A DNA stretch of 64,000 nucleotides from Nitrosopumilus ureiphilus (GCF_013407185.1 NZ_CP026995.1:1199913-1263912), one strand, 5' to 3'. Shown: positions 16,899-26,288, counted from the stretch's first letter. Program-made: numbers and translations. The notes: a model not told the origin generated them from the sequence alone.

Positions 16899-16957
16899 GG
16901 AAAATTCATACCACCTGAAATGAAAATCATATGTTTTTTGACAGCAGAATAAAGCAT
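16892..16957 (-). CDS. 21-codon leader ORF of cheB
   Basis: ATG at 16955-16957 to TAG at 16892-16894; the stop overlaps the cheB GTG region. Its start lies 39 nt from the operator at 16996-17013. The cheB start itself would be 98 nt away, the only exception to the constant spacing. The ORF therefore probably marks the true mRNA start, with cheB translated by re-initiation from the internal GGTGGT. Confidence 0.4.
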   Translation of the reverse strand: MLYSAVKKHMIFISGGMNFPC

Positions 16958-16995
16958 GGTTTTTTAATTTAAAAAAAGAATAATAATTTGATGTG

Positions 16996-17013
16996 TGTTT
17001 GTGTCGAACAGAC
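16996..17013 (-). promoter_or_regulatory. Operator copy TGTTTG-tgtcg-AACAGAC
   Basis: TGTTTGTGTCGAACAGAC, 39 nt upstream of the leader-ORF ATG (16957) of the cheB operon. Confidence 0.55.
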
Positions 17014-17026
17014 GAGTAAGCGGAAA

Positions 17027-17275
17027 TTAATGGGGTTTTAGTTTTTCATTTAGTTCACTTTGAACTTCATGGGCACGCATTAAAGAAGTTCGAAGTTGAT
17101 TGTACAAAATAGGATTGTTTTCTTTTTTTGCTTTAATTTTTAATTCAACTAATTCATCAATCAACAAATCCAAGTATTGCAGACCCCATAGATGCCCCTC
17201 TTTTTCAACATCTTGTTTTGATCTTAGATCAATTTTATCCCACATTGAATTGAGATCCGAGTGATAAGGAGTCAT
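17027..17275 (-). CDS. Small helical protein between cheW and cheB, 82 aa
   Basis: Fully open, charged and helical (LWGLQYLDLLIDELVELKIKAKKENN...LRTSLMRAHEVQSELNEKLKP). No family is recognised. Its place between cheW and the cheB operon suggests a chemotaxis accessory role, possibly a CheW/CheA-binding or scaffold protein; this is inference only. Confidence 0.65.
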   Translation of the reverse strand: MTPYHSDLNSMWDKIDLRSKQDVEKEGHLWGLQYLDLLIDELVELKIKAKKENNPILYNQLRTSLMRAHEVQSELNEKLKPH

Positions 17276-17385
17276 TACATATCATTACAACACTCAAATT
17301 AAAAAAGATTGTAAAAAATTGGAAATTTTTATTGCCAAAATTGGAAAATGGTAAAAATAGAGAGGATGATTGATTGAAACGATCT

Positions 17386-18036
17386 TTAATTTTGTGTTTC
17401 TTGTTTAATTATTTCCTCGATTTCAGGTAGAACACCTTCATCATTATTAACAATAGCGGGTTTTGATTCCAATTCGTCAGTAGGTTCTGAGGTTTGGGCT
17501 TCAATAGATTCAGAATTTGTCTGAGCCTTAGTTAACTGTGGAGAAATAGAGACTGCATCGTCAATATCATCAGCAGAGTCTTTCAGGAACCTAGAAACGT
17601 CAAGGAGAACAATAAGTTTCTCGTTGGCTTTAGCTATTCCTTTGATGTAGCTATTGGCTTCAAATGCACTTTGTGGGGCAGATTCAATATCTTTTGTAGG
17701 CAATCGCATTACTTCATTTACCTCATCAACTAATAACCCTGTAAGAGCTTCATTGACATCAGCTACCAGAATTCTTTGTTTTGAATTATCTGAGAGTTTA
17801 GAATCAGACAAACCAATTTTACCATTTACATCTATGATAGGAATAATTTTTCCTCTAAGATTCATGATTCCTTTCACATAGGATTTTGATTTTGGTATTT
17901 TTGTGATTGCATCTACTGTCCTAATTTCTTTGACTTGATCAATGGGTACTGCATAGTTACCTTTCTTTGCGGATTTTTCGGTAATAGTGAAGGTTACTAC
18001 CTGCATCGTATCGCTTAGTACTGTTTCGGTTGACAT
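17386..18036 (-). CDS. cheW: CheW coupling protein with extended C-terminus, 216 aa
   Basis: Residues ~8-155 are the SH3-like CheW fold: YAVPIDQVKEIRTVDAITKIPKS, VKGIMNLRGKIIPIIDVNGKIG, GLLVDEVNEVMRLP and KGIAKANEKLIVLLDVSRFL. The last ~60 residues are an acidic tail (SEPTDELESKPAIVNNDEG...IEEIIKQETQN) not usual for CheW. It links MCP to CheA. An operator copy lies 38 nt upstream, so it has its own promoter. Confidence 0.93.
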   Translation of the reverse strand: MSTETVLSDTMQVVTFTITEKSAKKGNYAVPIDQVKEIRTVDAITKIPKSKSYVKGIMNLRGKIIPIIDVNGKIGLSDSKLSDNSKQRILVADVNEALTGLLVDEVNEVMRLPTKDIESAPQSAFEANSYIKGIAKANEKLIVLLDVSRFLKDSADDIDDAVSISPQLTKAQTNSESIEAQTSEPTDELESKPAIVNNDEGVLPEIEEIIKQETQN

Positions 18037-18073
18037 TAAATTAATGATTAAATAAAAAGAAGATAATTATTAG

Positions 18074-18094
18074 TTTGTTCACAATGATCAACAA
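18074..18094 (-). promoter_or_regulatory. Operator copy upstream of cheW
   Basis: TTTGTTCACAATGATCAACA; half-sites TTTGTT and TCAACAA, inner edge 38 nt upstream of the cheW ATG. Weaker than the archaellin copies. Confidence 0.5.
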
Positions 18095-18110
18095 TCTTGT
18101 ATTATCAAAA

Positions 18111-18791
18111 TCAGTATCCACTAAATTCTTCAATCTTTAGATCTCTTAGAGTCACACCATTTTGAATAAGAAGTGGTTTTACTTTTGAGATGGTTTCAGA
18201 AGTTCCAGAAATAAAAAACAAGGTATTTTCAAAATCTTTTACATTATTTTTTATAAGAGAAGCATCAATAGAACCAATTTTAGTTTTGACAGTTAAATTA
18301 TTATTTATTTTTTCTATAGATAAAAGGTCATCATCATAAGGAATATCTTTATTTCCAGAATGAAGAACTATGATATTATTTCTAGACTTTTCTTCAGTAG
18401 CATACAAAACAATTCCAATTATTGGAACAATTCCAATACCTTCTGTAACAAATACAAGATTTTTGTTTTCATCAGGCAGTGTGAACAATCCAAAAGGACC
18501 TTTTAGTTGAATTTCAGAATTTTCTGGAAGTTGCTTAATTGATTTTTTAAAACCACTATCAGACATGTAAAATGCAAATGAAATGTATTCAGAATTATTA
18601 GGAGATGAAAGAATGTTAAATGTTCTAGTTTTTCCTTTAGGATCATTAAAAAGAAGAAAGGGCAGGGTGGCTTGGAGATGTTGTCCTGCCTTAAAAGGAA
18701 ATTCATTTCCATTCAGGTGACAAGTAACTTCAAGTATCCCTCCTGGGAGTTGACGTCTTTGAACTATCGGCACATTAATTGTGATAGCCAT
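18111..18791 (-). CDS. Ferredoxin-NADP reductase-like flavoprotein, 226 aa
   Basis: An N-terminal FAD barrel with the flavin motif RTFNILSSP (about 60-68) and GPFGLF (about 98-103) is joined to an NAD(P)-binding domain. That domain has FVTEGIGIVPIIGIV (about 112-126) and a terminal EEFSGY. The FNR family normally has GTGITP at the pyridine-nucleotide loop; here it is EGIGIVP. The ATG lies 3 nt after the MCP stop, so the reductase is co-translated with a PAS-bearing MCP. It may supply or read reducing equivalents for redox sensing; electron acceptor unknown. Confidence 0.85.
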   Translation of the reverse strand: MAITINVPIVQRRQLPGGILEVTCHLNGNEFPFKAGQHLQATLPFLLFNDPKGKTRTFNILSSPNNSEYISFAFYMSDSGFKKSIKQLPENSEIQLKGPFGLFTLPDENKNLVFVTEGIGIVPIIGIVLYATEEKSRNNIIVLHSGNKDIPYDDDLLSIEKINNNLTVKTKIGSIDASLIKNNVKDFENTLFFISGTSETISKVKPLLIQNGVTLRDLKIEEFSGY

Positions 18792-18794
18792 GGA

Positions 18795-20186
18795 TCAAAC
18801 GTTGTTGGTTATTTGGTAGTCACCTACACGTAGTTTTTCAACAACTGCTTTTAGATGAGGTTTAACTGGTTTTCCTGCTTCCATGTCACGACATGCACCT
18901 TCAACACCTATCATCACCATCAATTCAGTGATAGGAGTTCTTACACCTACGTAGCCTTTGATGTTATGGTTTTCATCATAAGTAGGACTGATTGCGGTTT
19001 TGACCCAATAAATAGATCCATCTTTTGCTCTGTTTCTGACATATCCTTGGAACATTTTTCCACCAGAGATTGTTTTCCACAGCAGATCAAAGAGACCAGG
19101 ATCATGCCATCCGGATTTGAGAATTCTATGGCTTTCACCCATGAGTTCTTCTGTAGGAAATCTTGCTACATCAAGGAAGAATTTGTTCATGTAGTTGATC
19201 ATTCCGTCTATATCAGTGATAGATACAATTGCGGAAGTATCTAATACATCAGTGATTTCAGCTAGTGTTTTTGCAGAGGAATTTGCATCATGAAGAGTTT
19301 GTGTTTCTTTGTCTTTTGCTATAACAATTTCTTCAAAACTCTTAAGATTGGTTTGTGCAACTGATAGAATTTCTTCGCTTGCAGCAGTTGCTTCCTCAGT
19401 GCCGCTTGATACTTGTTCGGTTGCAGCTGAAATTTCTTGCATTTGGGAAACAACTTCAGTGATTGATGTGGCGATATCCTTGATGGATGCCAGAATGTTT
19501 GTAATTACATCATACGCATCTTGTACAACGGAATTACCTTTTTCAATGCTATCAGTTGTTTTGTCAGAAGAGTCTTTCAAGGAACTAATAAGTTCAGAGA
19601 TGTCTTCTGCTCCTTTTTTGGAATTTTCTGCCAATCTTCTTACTTCATCTGCAACAACAGCAAATCCTCTTCCAACATCTCCTGCTCTTGCAGCTTCAAT
19701 AGCTGCATTGAGTGCCAAAAGGTTTGTTTGTTCAGCGATTTGAGTAATAAAACCAGTCATATTATCAACTTTAGCCAATTCTGTTGCTAGTTTCTTTACA
19801 TCATTTGATGATTCTGAAACAATAGATTTCATGCTATCCATCTTACTCATTCCCTTTTCAGCATCAGTGCTGATAGTTTGGGTAATTTGTTCGGATTGAC
19901 GCATCATTTCCATGGCTTTTGTGGCATTAGATGCCACACCCTGAATTGCAGTTGCGATGGATTGAATGGATTGCGATATCTCTTCAATACCACTGGTTTG
20001 ACTTTTTGTTGCAGATTCAAGTTCAGCAACAGTGCCACTAAGCTGTTCAGATACTGCCACAGCCTCATCAAATGATCTGAGGACCTTTGTGGTTAGTGTT
20101 TCATCTCCTGAAGAAGCATTAGTAGGGGACATGGATTTATTTTTGGTTGTTTTTTTGTCGACGATTTTGGTTGTCTGTATTGTCAT
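18795..20186 (-). CDS. Soluble methyl-accepting chemotaxis protein with C-terminal PAS domain, 463 aa
   Basis: There are no membrane segments. Residues ~35-300 form the coiled MCP signalling domain, with hairpin tip [41 protein letters not shown]. Residues ~315-430 form a PAS domain ([19 protein letters not shown]...[19 protein letters not shown]) of the flavin-binding Aer/NifL-like type. The sensor therefore follows the signalling part, the reverse of most MCPs. It is the only intact MCP in this window. The adjacent flavin reductase suggests an intracellular redox or energy signal. Confidence 0.93.
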   Translation of the reverse strand: MTIQTTKIVDKKTTKNKSMSPTNASSGDETLTTKVLRSFDEAVAVSEQLSGTVAELESATKSQTSGIEEISQSIQSIATAIQGVASNATKAMEMMRQSEQITQTISTDAEKGMSKMDSMKSIVSESSNDVKKLATELAKVDNMTGFITQIAEQTNLLALNAAIEAARAGDVGRGFAVVADEVRRLAENSKKGAEDISELISSLKDSSDKTTDSIEKGNSVVQDAYDVITNILASIKDIATSITEVVSQMQEISAATEQVSSGTEEATAASEEILSVAQTNLKSFEEIVIAKDKETQTLHDANSSAKTLAEITDVLDTSAIVSITDIDGMINYMNKFFLDVARFPTEELMGESHRILKSGWHDPGLFDLLWKTISGGKMFQGYVRNRAKDGSIYWVKTAISPTYDENHNIKGYVGVRTPITELMVMIGVEGACRDMEAGKPVKPHLKAVVEKLRVGDYQITNNV

Positions 20187-20219
20187 GATAAAATCAAAGG
20201 TTATTTTCTAGATAATGAT

Positions 20220-20242
20220 TTGTCTGATCAGATAGAACAAAC
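20220..20242 (-). promoter_or_regulatory. Operator copy upstream of the MCP gene
   Basis: TTGTCTG...AACAAAC inverted arrangement; inner edge 34 nt upstream of the ATG at 20186. Confidence 0.55.
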
Positions 20243-20298
20243 CAACTAAAAAAATAGTAACAGTGATTTCAGACTTAAATCAAATGATTTTTGATTTT

Positions 20299-21081
20299 TT
20301 AGTTTCTAATTGGCAGGTTGCTAAATTCATTTACAGCAGTGTTGTTATCAAGAATTCTTGGAAAGTCACATCCTAATCCTCTCAACCTTCTAATCTCATC
20401 GAGATTTTTTGTAGCCATTGCCATGGCTATTCTTGCTGTTTTTTCTGCTCCAATTCCACAATTCACAACAATGTTGAGATTTTTTTGAATCAATGCGGCC
20501 AAATTTTTTGAATGTGTTTGTGTCTGACTGTCAGAGACAATTACAAAGTTGTCTCCACCCATAAAAAATCCCAATAGGTTATTGTCATAGCAATAATATG
20601 AAATTATTTGATGAGTTGCTTGAACTAACAAGGTAATTTCGTAGGGAGATGTGTTTTTTCTCATCTGAGTAATTCCTTCTATATCCAGATGAATCAAATG
20701 AACTCCATCATTAACAGAGTCCTTTCTTATTGCAGCACTAATCAAGTTACTGCAATCCATAGAAATTTGAGCCAAGTGTGCCTGTTTATTTGCCAAGAAA
20801 GGAGATTTAGCATTTGCAATTGCCATAGAAATTTCAAAGGGGAAAAGATCTTGTAGTTTTGTTTTGATTTCAAGATGGGTAGAATAAGAAATCCCATCAG
20901 TTATTGCAAAAAATTCATCAAATCTATTTGCAAAAACTAATCCCCCGTACACGGAAAACATGTTCTGAGTGGCCTCATACAATGATGATTGATACATCTG
21001 AAGTTTGTGTTCTCTATCATTTCCAAGTGTATGAGTCCAGGAACCATAATTATCAATAGTCAACAAAGTTATTTGAACCAT
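20299..21081 (-). CDS. arfA: GTP cyclohydrolase III (archaeal ArfA type), 260 aa
   Basis: The archaeal type III fold begins MVQITLLTIDNYGSWTHTLG and continues YGGLVFANRFDEFFAITDGI. Further motifs are LIHLDIEGIT and GFFMGGDNFVIVS (metal/nucleotide site), ending in KNLDEIRRLRG. The ATG at 21079-21081 matches the family start. A GTG at 21088-21090 overlaps the ribB stop (GTGA) and would add three residues. The enzyme makes the formamidopyrimidine precursor of riboflavin/F420. It is coupled to ribB. Confidence 0.9.
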   Translation of the reverse strand: MVQITLLTIDNYGSWTHTLGNDREHKLQMYQSSLYEATQNMFSVYGGLVFANRFDEFFAITDGISYSTHLEIKTKLQDLFPFEISMAIANAKSPFLANKQAHLAQISMDCSNLISAAIRKDSVNDGVHLIHLDIEGITQMRKNTSPYEITLLVQATHQIISYYCYDNNLLGFFMGGDNFVIVSDSQTQTHSKNLAALIQKNLNIVVNCGIGAEKTARIAMAMATKNLDEIRRLRGLGCDFPRILDNNTAVNEFSNLPIRN

Positions 21082-21086
21082 AATTA

Positions 21087-21761
21087 TCACGCGTAAATTT
21101 TTGAATGATTTAGTATTTCGCTAGCCTCAAGCATCGGAATTCTGTTTGAATCAGCATATTTTTTGGCTTTATCCAAACTCAATGCTTTATGAGTAATTGA
21201 ATCCATCATCTCACAAATCACAGATACAGGAGACATCTCTGCTAATCTTAGCAAATAGGTGGACATTTCGGTGTGTCCCTGCCTGGTTTTAATCAAATCA
21301 GGGGCAGATTTTAACAACGGAATGTGCCCTGGAACTTTAAACATTCTTTTAAAATAATTAATTTGGTAAGGTTCAGGCATTTCTGCAACTCTTGCCATTT
21401 CATTTGCAGTTAATGCTCGATCATAATCAGTAATGCCTGTTTTAACTTCTGTATGGTTTATCCACATTGAAAAGGAAGGATGATCACCATACTTTGTACT
21501 GTTGTATATCATATCTTTATGTTCGTCAACAGAGTATTGTTGAAGAGATTCATGCATGTATTGCAATTTTAAATTTCTAGAAATAATATCATCAACTGCT
21601 ATGCAGATTAGACCACCTGCAAATTGTCTCATTTGTGCAATATGTTCTGGAGTAACATGTTTTGCAGAAATTACCATATCTACTTCATTTTCTCTATCTG
21701 ATGAGTCATGAAGTAAAATAAAGTGACCTCTTTTTAGATAGTCCAATGCTTTATCTAACAT
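21087..21761 (-). CDS. ribB: 3,4-dihydroxy-2-butanone-4-phosphate synthase, 224 aa
   Basis: A RibB domain starts ALDYLKRGHFILLHDSSDRENEVDMVISA (acidic loop DRENEVDM). Later motifs are QFAGGLICIAVDD, and RQGHTEMSTYLLRLAEMSPVSVICEMM, containing the catalytic RxGHTE segment. It converts ribulose 5-phosphate to the four-carbon unit of riboflavin. It lies directly after arlJ on the same strand, with its own operator copy, and is followed by arfA. Confidence 0.92.
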   Translation of the reverse strand: MLDKALDYLKRGHFILLHDSSDRENEVDMVISAKHVTPEHIAQMRQFAGGLICIAVDDIISRNLKLQYMHESLQQYSVDEHKDMIYNSTKYGDHPSFSMWINHTEVKTGITDYDRALTANEMARVAEMPEPYQINYFKRMFKVPGHIPLLKSAPDLIKTRQGHTEMSTYLLRLAEMSPVSVICEMMDSITHKALSLDKAKKYADSNRIPMLEASEILNHSKIYA

Positions 21762-21797
21762 GATGGAATTTGAGTTGTTTTGGTATTAAGAAGTGAT

Positions 21798-21817
21798 TTG
21801 TCTGAATTAAACAAACA
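21798..21817 (-). promoter_or_regulatory. Operator copy TTGTCTG-aattaa-ACAAACA
   Basis: TTGTCTGAATTAAACAAACA, inner edge 37 nt upstream of the ribB ATG. It places riboflavin genes under the same motif as archaellins. Confidence 0.6.
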
Positions 21818-21826
21818 TGTAATTCA

Positions 21827-23311
21827 TTAAATTCCAGGTACAGGTGCAGTAAATATGATACTATCCAAGAATTCAGCCATGAATATGTTTATGGCATACA
21901 TTGAGATTCCTCCAACTGCAAGCAGTAATCCAATATGGTAAAATACTGTCTTGTATAATCCTCCCTGAATAATTTTTATTGAAAAACCACTAATAATCGA
22001 AGTCATTATTACTAAAATAGGCATAAGAGCACTCATGAGAACAGGATCTATCGGAGTCAGTTCAAATGCTGCATTAGAAAGATCACCACCAGATAGATCA
22101 TTGAACAATTCAGTGAGTTTATTCATCAATCCAAAAATAGAAAGAGAAAGAACATGTAAAATCACCACCACTAATTGAAATGTGGATGCATTTTGAGTTC
22201 TTTTTCCCCTCAACTCATTGATTTTTTTTGTGACGTCTGAGATGACGTTTCCCACAATATTCATATCTGCTCCTTTGTCAATAGATGTGGAAAAAATGGC
22301 GTTTCCATTTGCAATAAGATGGTTCCCAGTTTCTATCGAGAACAGTTCAAAACCTAGTATCTGATCTATTCTGTTTTTGGTTCTGTTTTTTAATGAATCA
22401 ATAAAAATTTGAAGAGGTCCAAAATTACTTCTCATCACTGCATGTAATGCTTGACCCATAGAACCCACAGTAGAATACAATTGACCAAAATGAAGAATGA
22501 ATGTAGGATACCATTCTGTAAGACTAGCAATTTTTGATTCTGTTTTTTTTGCAACAAATCCAGGATAAAGCAGAGGGATACCTCCCAACCCAACTGCAAG
22601 TACAGGTGGTACGATATTTGAAATCAACAGTACAGAAGAAATTCCCAGTGCTGCCCCTATACCAAGATAAATTTTCATTCTAAATTTTTTTTCTATATCA
22701 TTATCAGTATATGCTAATTTGTCTCTAGGGAACATAAAAAACATCATTGTAACAAAAACTGCCATTCCAGAACCAGTACCCATCATAGAAATTATTAGAA
22801 TCTGTCCTGAATCTCCAAATCCCATCAACATACTCATAATAGAGTTTGCAGCAATCATGAATGATGCAGTCGACATCAATGTGTAAAACATTTCTGAAAA
22901 TAGCTTTTGGGTTTCAAGATTTGCTTCGTATTTTATGGAATAAGTCAGCAGAGAATTTTTTAATTCATCTCTAAAAAACATCTTCATATCATCTCCCAAT
23001 CTTATTACTTGGGATAGTTTCACTAGGAGTAATTTTAGCGGATCATCTTTTTTATCAGAAACTTTACGCCCAATCATCTCACATGCAGATGCAAGACCGT
23101 ATGACCATCCAACACCTAGTCTGTATGTGTTTCTAAATGCAGTAGAATATTTTCCATATTTGGAATCTTTTCCTGTTTTGAAAAGATCAATTGCTCCAAT
23201 TTCACCAGTGGATATGCTGTATAGAAATGCTATAAAGTAAACAAAATTCTCATCAATTTTACTTCCAGAAGCAAGGAGTGCCTTTGAATTTGCAATAGTC
23301 TTTGCAATCAT
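21827..23311 (-). CDS. arlJ: ArlJ (FlaJ) archaellum membrane platform protein, 494 aa
   Basis: A type II secretion-F/TadC-like polytopic protein. Cytosolic helical domains surround several hydrophobic clusters (e.g. SFMIAANSIMSMLMGF, ILIISMMGTGSGMAVFVTMMFFM, LGIGAALGISSVLLISNIVPPVLAVG, and a C-terminal set). The gene overlaps arlI by 4 nt. It forms the membrane core on which the ArlI ATPase acts. Confidence 0.9.
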   Translation of the reverse strand: MIAKTIANSKALLASGSKIDENFVYFIAFLYSISTGEIGAIDLFKTGKDSKYGKYSTAFRNTYRLGVGWSYGLASACEMIGRKVSDKKDDPLKLLLVKLSQVIRLGDDMKMFFRDELKNSLLTYSIKYEANLETQKLFSEMFYTLMSTASFMIAANSIMSMLMGFGDSGQILIISMMGTGSGMAVFVTMMFFMFPRDKLAYTDNDIEKKFRMKIYLGIGAALGISSVLLISNIVPPVLAVGLGGIPLLYPGFVAKKTESKIASLTEWYPTFILHFGQLYSTVGSMGQALHAVMRSNFGPLQIFIDSLKNRTKNRIDQILGFELFSIETGNHLIANGNAIFSTSIDKGADMNIVGNVISDVTKKINELRGKRTQNASTFQLVVVILHVLSLSIFGLMNKLTELFNDLSGGDLSNAAFELTPIDPVLMSALMPILVIMTSIISGFSIKIIQGGLYKTVFYHIGLLLAVGGISMYAINIFMAEFLDSIIFTAPVPGI

Positions 23312-24978
23312 TGTATATCAAGTTCCCTTAGATATTCTTCTAGACCAATTTCTCTACAATGAGATATTGCATTAAAAACATCATAGTAGTTGAAGATTTT
23401 TTTCTCCAACATTTTTTCTAATATCTTTGCACGTAATTCTAATTCTTCATATAAAAGCCCCTCATCTTTTCTTTTCATCCCTCTTTTTTCTAAAACCTTT
23501 GAAATGAAAAGAGCACTACTTCCTCGTCCTTTGAATCTGACAGTATCAGTTCCTGCATCCCAATCAAAAACGGGAATAAACATTACATTACCATCATTTG
23601 AAAGTCCTAAAATTTCATTTATTGATAATACACGACGAACTCTTTTTCCATCAGGGTTGAGAACTGCTGCCTGGAATAATGCCAAGTTAAGATTTGGCAT
23701 GTATGTCTTTGGAATATTAATTGGGGCATTTGATAATCTTTGTATGAGTGGAACCATCGCCGCTGCGTGAAATGTTGCAATTACGGGGTGACCAGTCTGC
23801 ATGGCAGAAAAGGCGACATTTCCTTCTGCACCTCTGATTTCTCCTACAAGTATGTAATTAGGTCGTTGTCTTAAGGCTGCTTTTAGAAGATCATCCATTG
23901 TTACACTTGAAGCAGAGTTTCCAGTATCTCGGGTAGCTTCTGTAATCCAGTTGTTGTGAGGCAATGTCAACTCGGGAGTGTCTTCAATAGTAACTACCTT
24001 CCAATTTGATGGAATAAATGCAGTCAACCCCATCAGAGTAGTTGTTTTTCCAGATGCTGTTTCTCCATTTACAAAAAGACTCATTCCAGCTTCTAGCATC
24101 ATCCACAAATATGCTACTTCGGTAAAATTCATGACACCGGATGTAAGAACCTGTATGATAGATAACGGGGTACTTGCAAATTTTCGTATTGTTGCATTTG
24201 TTCCCTTTCTGCTGATATCTTTACCAAATACAATATTGATTCTAGAGCCATCAGGAAGAGTTGCGTCAACTACAGGTTTTGCATGAGATATTGTTTTTCC
24301 AAATTGTTCAGACAAACTAACAATCAGTTCATCTATTGCATCAACGCTAAGAAAAACAGGTACCTTTAATGTTCCAAATGCTTTATGAATAATATACATA
24401 TTTCCTGCACCAATGATTGAAATATCTTCAAGATTTGGATCATTCAGGAAAGGATCTAAAAGACCAGTTCCTGCCCTTTTTTGTAAGAAATGGTATTTCA
24501 GATTAGACAAATCTCTTGAATGAACAGGGAGTTTCTTAATTTTGAAAGGATCTTCTAATTTTGAATAATTTACAGGAGTAGAAGAGGATATCAATGTTTC
24601 ATTCAGATATGTGTCAACCATGTTAAATCTCTCAGTTATTTCCACAGGAGGATCTAATCCCCCTGCTTTTGCAGCAAATACCCTATCTGCAAATTCCATT
24701 AATTCACGATCAGGCTCATCAGGCTCAATAATGACATATTCATTATAACCATCATCAGAAGTGGTGTGCGGGTTGATATGGATGAAAGTGTCTGATGTAA
24801 TTGAATAAATCAAATTAGGATCTTTTAGTTTTTTGTGTTCGGACTTTAATTCATCAGTAAAAAGAGGGAGTGGGTTTCCTCTTATTTGGTATGTTTCTAA
24901 ATAATTTTTTAAATAAGGCTTTTCATTTAATTTCTGGACAAAATTTTTGTCATTAATTGAAGAGATATCAAAGACCAT
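23308..24978 (-). CDS. arlI: ArlI (FlaI) archaellum assembly and rotation ATPase, 556 aa
   Basis: PilT/GspE-type ATPase: Walker A NGETASGKTTTL (about residue 308-320), Asp box VVTIEDTPEL, Walker B YILVGEIRGAEG, His box ATFHAAA. The N-terminal ~200 residues are the archaeal FlaI-specific domain. Length is normal. It lies between arlH and arlJ. Confidence 0.94.
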   Translation of the reverse strand: MVFDISSINDKNFVQKLNEKPYLKNYLETYQIRGNPLPLFTDELKSEHKKLKDPNLIYSITSDTFIHINPHTTSDDGYNEYVIIEPDEPDRELMEFADRVFAAKAGGLDPPVEITERFNMVDTYLNETLISSSTPVNYSKLEDPFKIKKLPVHSRDLSNLKYHFLQKRAGTGLLDPFLNDPNLEDISIIGAGNMYIIHKAFGTLKVPVFLSVDAIDELIVSLSEQFGKTISHAKPVVDATLPDGSRINIVFGKDISRKGTNATIRKFASTPLSIIQVLTSGVMNFTEVAYLWMMLEAGMSLFVNGETASGKTTTLMGLTAFIPSNWKVVTIEDTPELTLPHNNWITEATRDTGNSASSVTMDDLLKAALRQRPNYILVGEIRGAEGNVAFSAMQTGHPVIATFHAAAMVPLIQRLSNAPINIPKTYMPNLNLALFQAAVLNPDGKRVRRVLSINEILGLSNDGNVMFIPVFDWDAGTDTVRFKGRGSSALFISKVLEKRGMKRKDEGLLYEELELRAKILEKMLEKKIFNYYDVFNAISHCREIGLEEYLRELDIQ

Positions 24979-24986
24979 TTCCTCAC

Positions 24987-25688
24987 CTACGCGTTAGCCA
25001 TAGACACAGGAACGATCTTTATTCCAAAAATCATGTCTACTTCAAATGCAAATCCGGCCTCTGGGGAGTCTTTAGCGCCCAACAGTTTTATGATTTTTAG
25101 AGTTTTTACTTCTTTATCACCGACTACCACTGTTCCGAGTTTAAGATACACATCGGCAGCACCAACAAGAGCTGTGTTTGTAGATTTAGAAAAATCAGAA
25201 GAATGACTTGTAAGGATAATTGTTTTGCCCTTTGTAACAATCTCTTTACAAAATGAAAGAAACCCCAGTATAGATTCATTATTAGAATTAATCACTAGAG
25301 GAGAAATAGAATCAATAATTACCCCATCTACTAGATCTAATTTTTTTAAAATAAATTCTTCAATTATAGGTAAAATTTTCTCTGTATTTTTCTCAGACCA
25401 CCTGGCATTTTTGACATAAATTGGTACAAAAATCAATTGATTTCGTACAAAGGGTTTTGAAAAATTAAAAGTGATAGATTTCATCTTTTGAATATATTGT
25501 GTAACTGTGTTTTCAATAACACAAAGTAGATTTTCTTTGGATGCAAGCAATCCAGTCATTATTTGAGCCGAAATTGCACTTTTGCCAGTACCATGATCTC
25601 CTTCTATGAATACAAAGGATGGGGTAGGTATACCTCCACCAAATTGTCTATCAATCTCCTCATTTCCTGTTGAAATAGTATTAATCAT
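24987..25688 (-). CDS. arlH: ArlH (FlaH) RecA/KaiC-like ATP-binding motor regulator, 233 aa
   Basis: Walker A at EGDHGTGKSAISAQIM (about residues 29-44); Walker B-like strand GVIIDSISPLV. The ATP site matches ArlH, which binds ATP, forms a ring and regulates ArlI. A GAGGTG Shine-Dalgarno lies 5 nt before the ATG, consistent with an internal operon gene. Confidence 0.93.
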   Translation of the reverse strand: MINTISTGNEEIDRQFGGGIPTPSFVFIEGDHGTGKSAISAQIMTGLLASKENLLCVIENTVTQYIQKMKSITFNFSKPFVRNQLIFVPIYVKNARWSEKNTEKILPIIEEFILKKLDLVDGVIIDSISPLVINSNNESILGFLSFCKEIVTKGKTIILTSHSSDFSKSTNTALVGAADVYLKLGTVVVGDKEVKTLKIIKLLGAKDSPEAGFAFEVDMIFGIKIVPVSMANA

Positions 25689-25767
25689 AAGTACACCTCA
25701 ATTTTGAAACAAACAAAACTATGAAAAATTTTTATTTAAGAAAATGTTTGATTTTTTTGAACAGAAC

Positions 25768-26277
25768 TCATACTGTAGTAGTTGCACTTGCAATAATCCC
25801 ATTAGGAGTAGAAACAACAACTATCAAATCTCTATTAATTTGGAGGTTGTTATCTACCTCAACATCAATAGATATTGTTTCACCTTCATTAAGAATTCCT
25901 GGATCTAAGACATCATTAGTCCAAGTTTTGATACACCATTGACCAGCAACAGGAGGGCATGTAGAATCATAAATCATAGTTTGAGTGTATGTTATTCCAT
26001 TATTATCATAAGTAATTATTACATCAAATTTATCAAATTCCCAAAATTTTTCTAAATTGGTATTGATTATTTCAAAACTGAATGTTGCATCAGTTCCAGG
26101 AGGATTAACAATGGTTACATCAATAGAGGTTTTTACCAATTTATTTTCCATATTAGATATTTCAGAAGAAACATCGGAAAAAGATGCAATATTGTCAGTC
26201 AATCCTGCAAATGTAAAAAGCACATATGTTATTCCAAACATAACAATTCCTCCACTAATGGCATTACTCAGACCCAT
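25768..26277 (-). CDS. arlF: ArlF (FlaF) archaellum stator protein, 169 aa
   Basis: One N-terminal membrane segment (ISGGIVMFGITYVLFTFAGL) precedes an extracellular beta-sandwich (VDVTIVNPPGTDATFSFEIINT...IDVEVDNNLQINRDLIVVV). Two cysteines (TCPPVAGQWC) could form a disulfide. The order arlX-like, G, F, H, I, J matches crenarchaeal loci and supports the assignment. It is thought to bind the S-layer as part of the stator with ArlG. Confidence 0.85.
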   Translation of the reverse strand: MGLSNAISGGIVMFGITYVLFTFAGLTDNIASFSDVSSEISNMENKLVKTSIDVTIVNPPGTDATFSFEIINTNLEKFWEFDKFDVIITYDNNGITYTQTMIYDSTCPPVAGQWCIKTWTNDVLDPGILNEGETISIDVEVDNNLQINRDLIVVVSTPNGIIASATTTV

Positions 26278-26288
26278 AGAAAATCACC

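Noticed and set aside
18855-19244. 129-codon plus-strand frame over the MCP gene
   Set aside because: Shadow of the MCP; cysteine/phenylalanine-rich composition typical of antisense frames.
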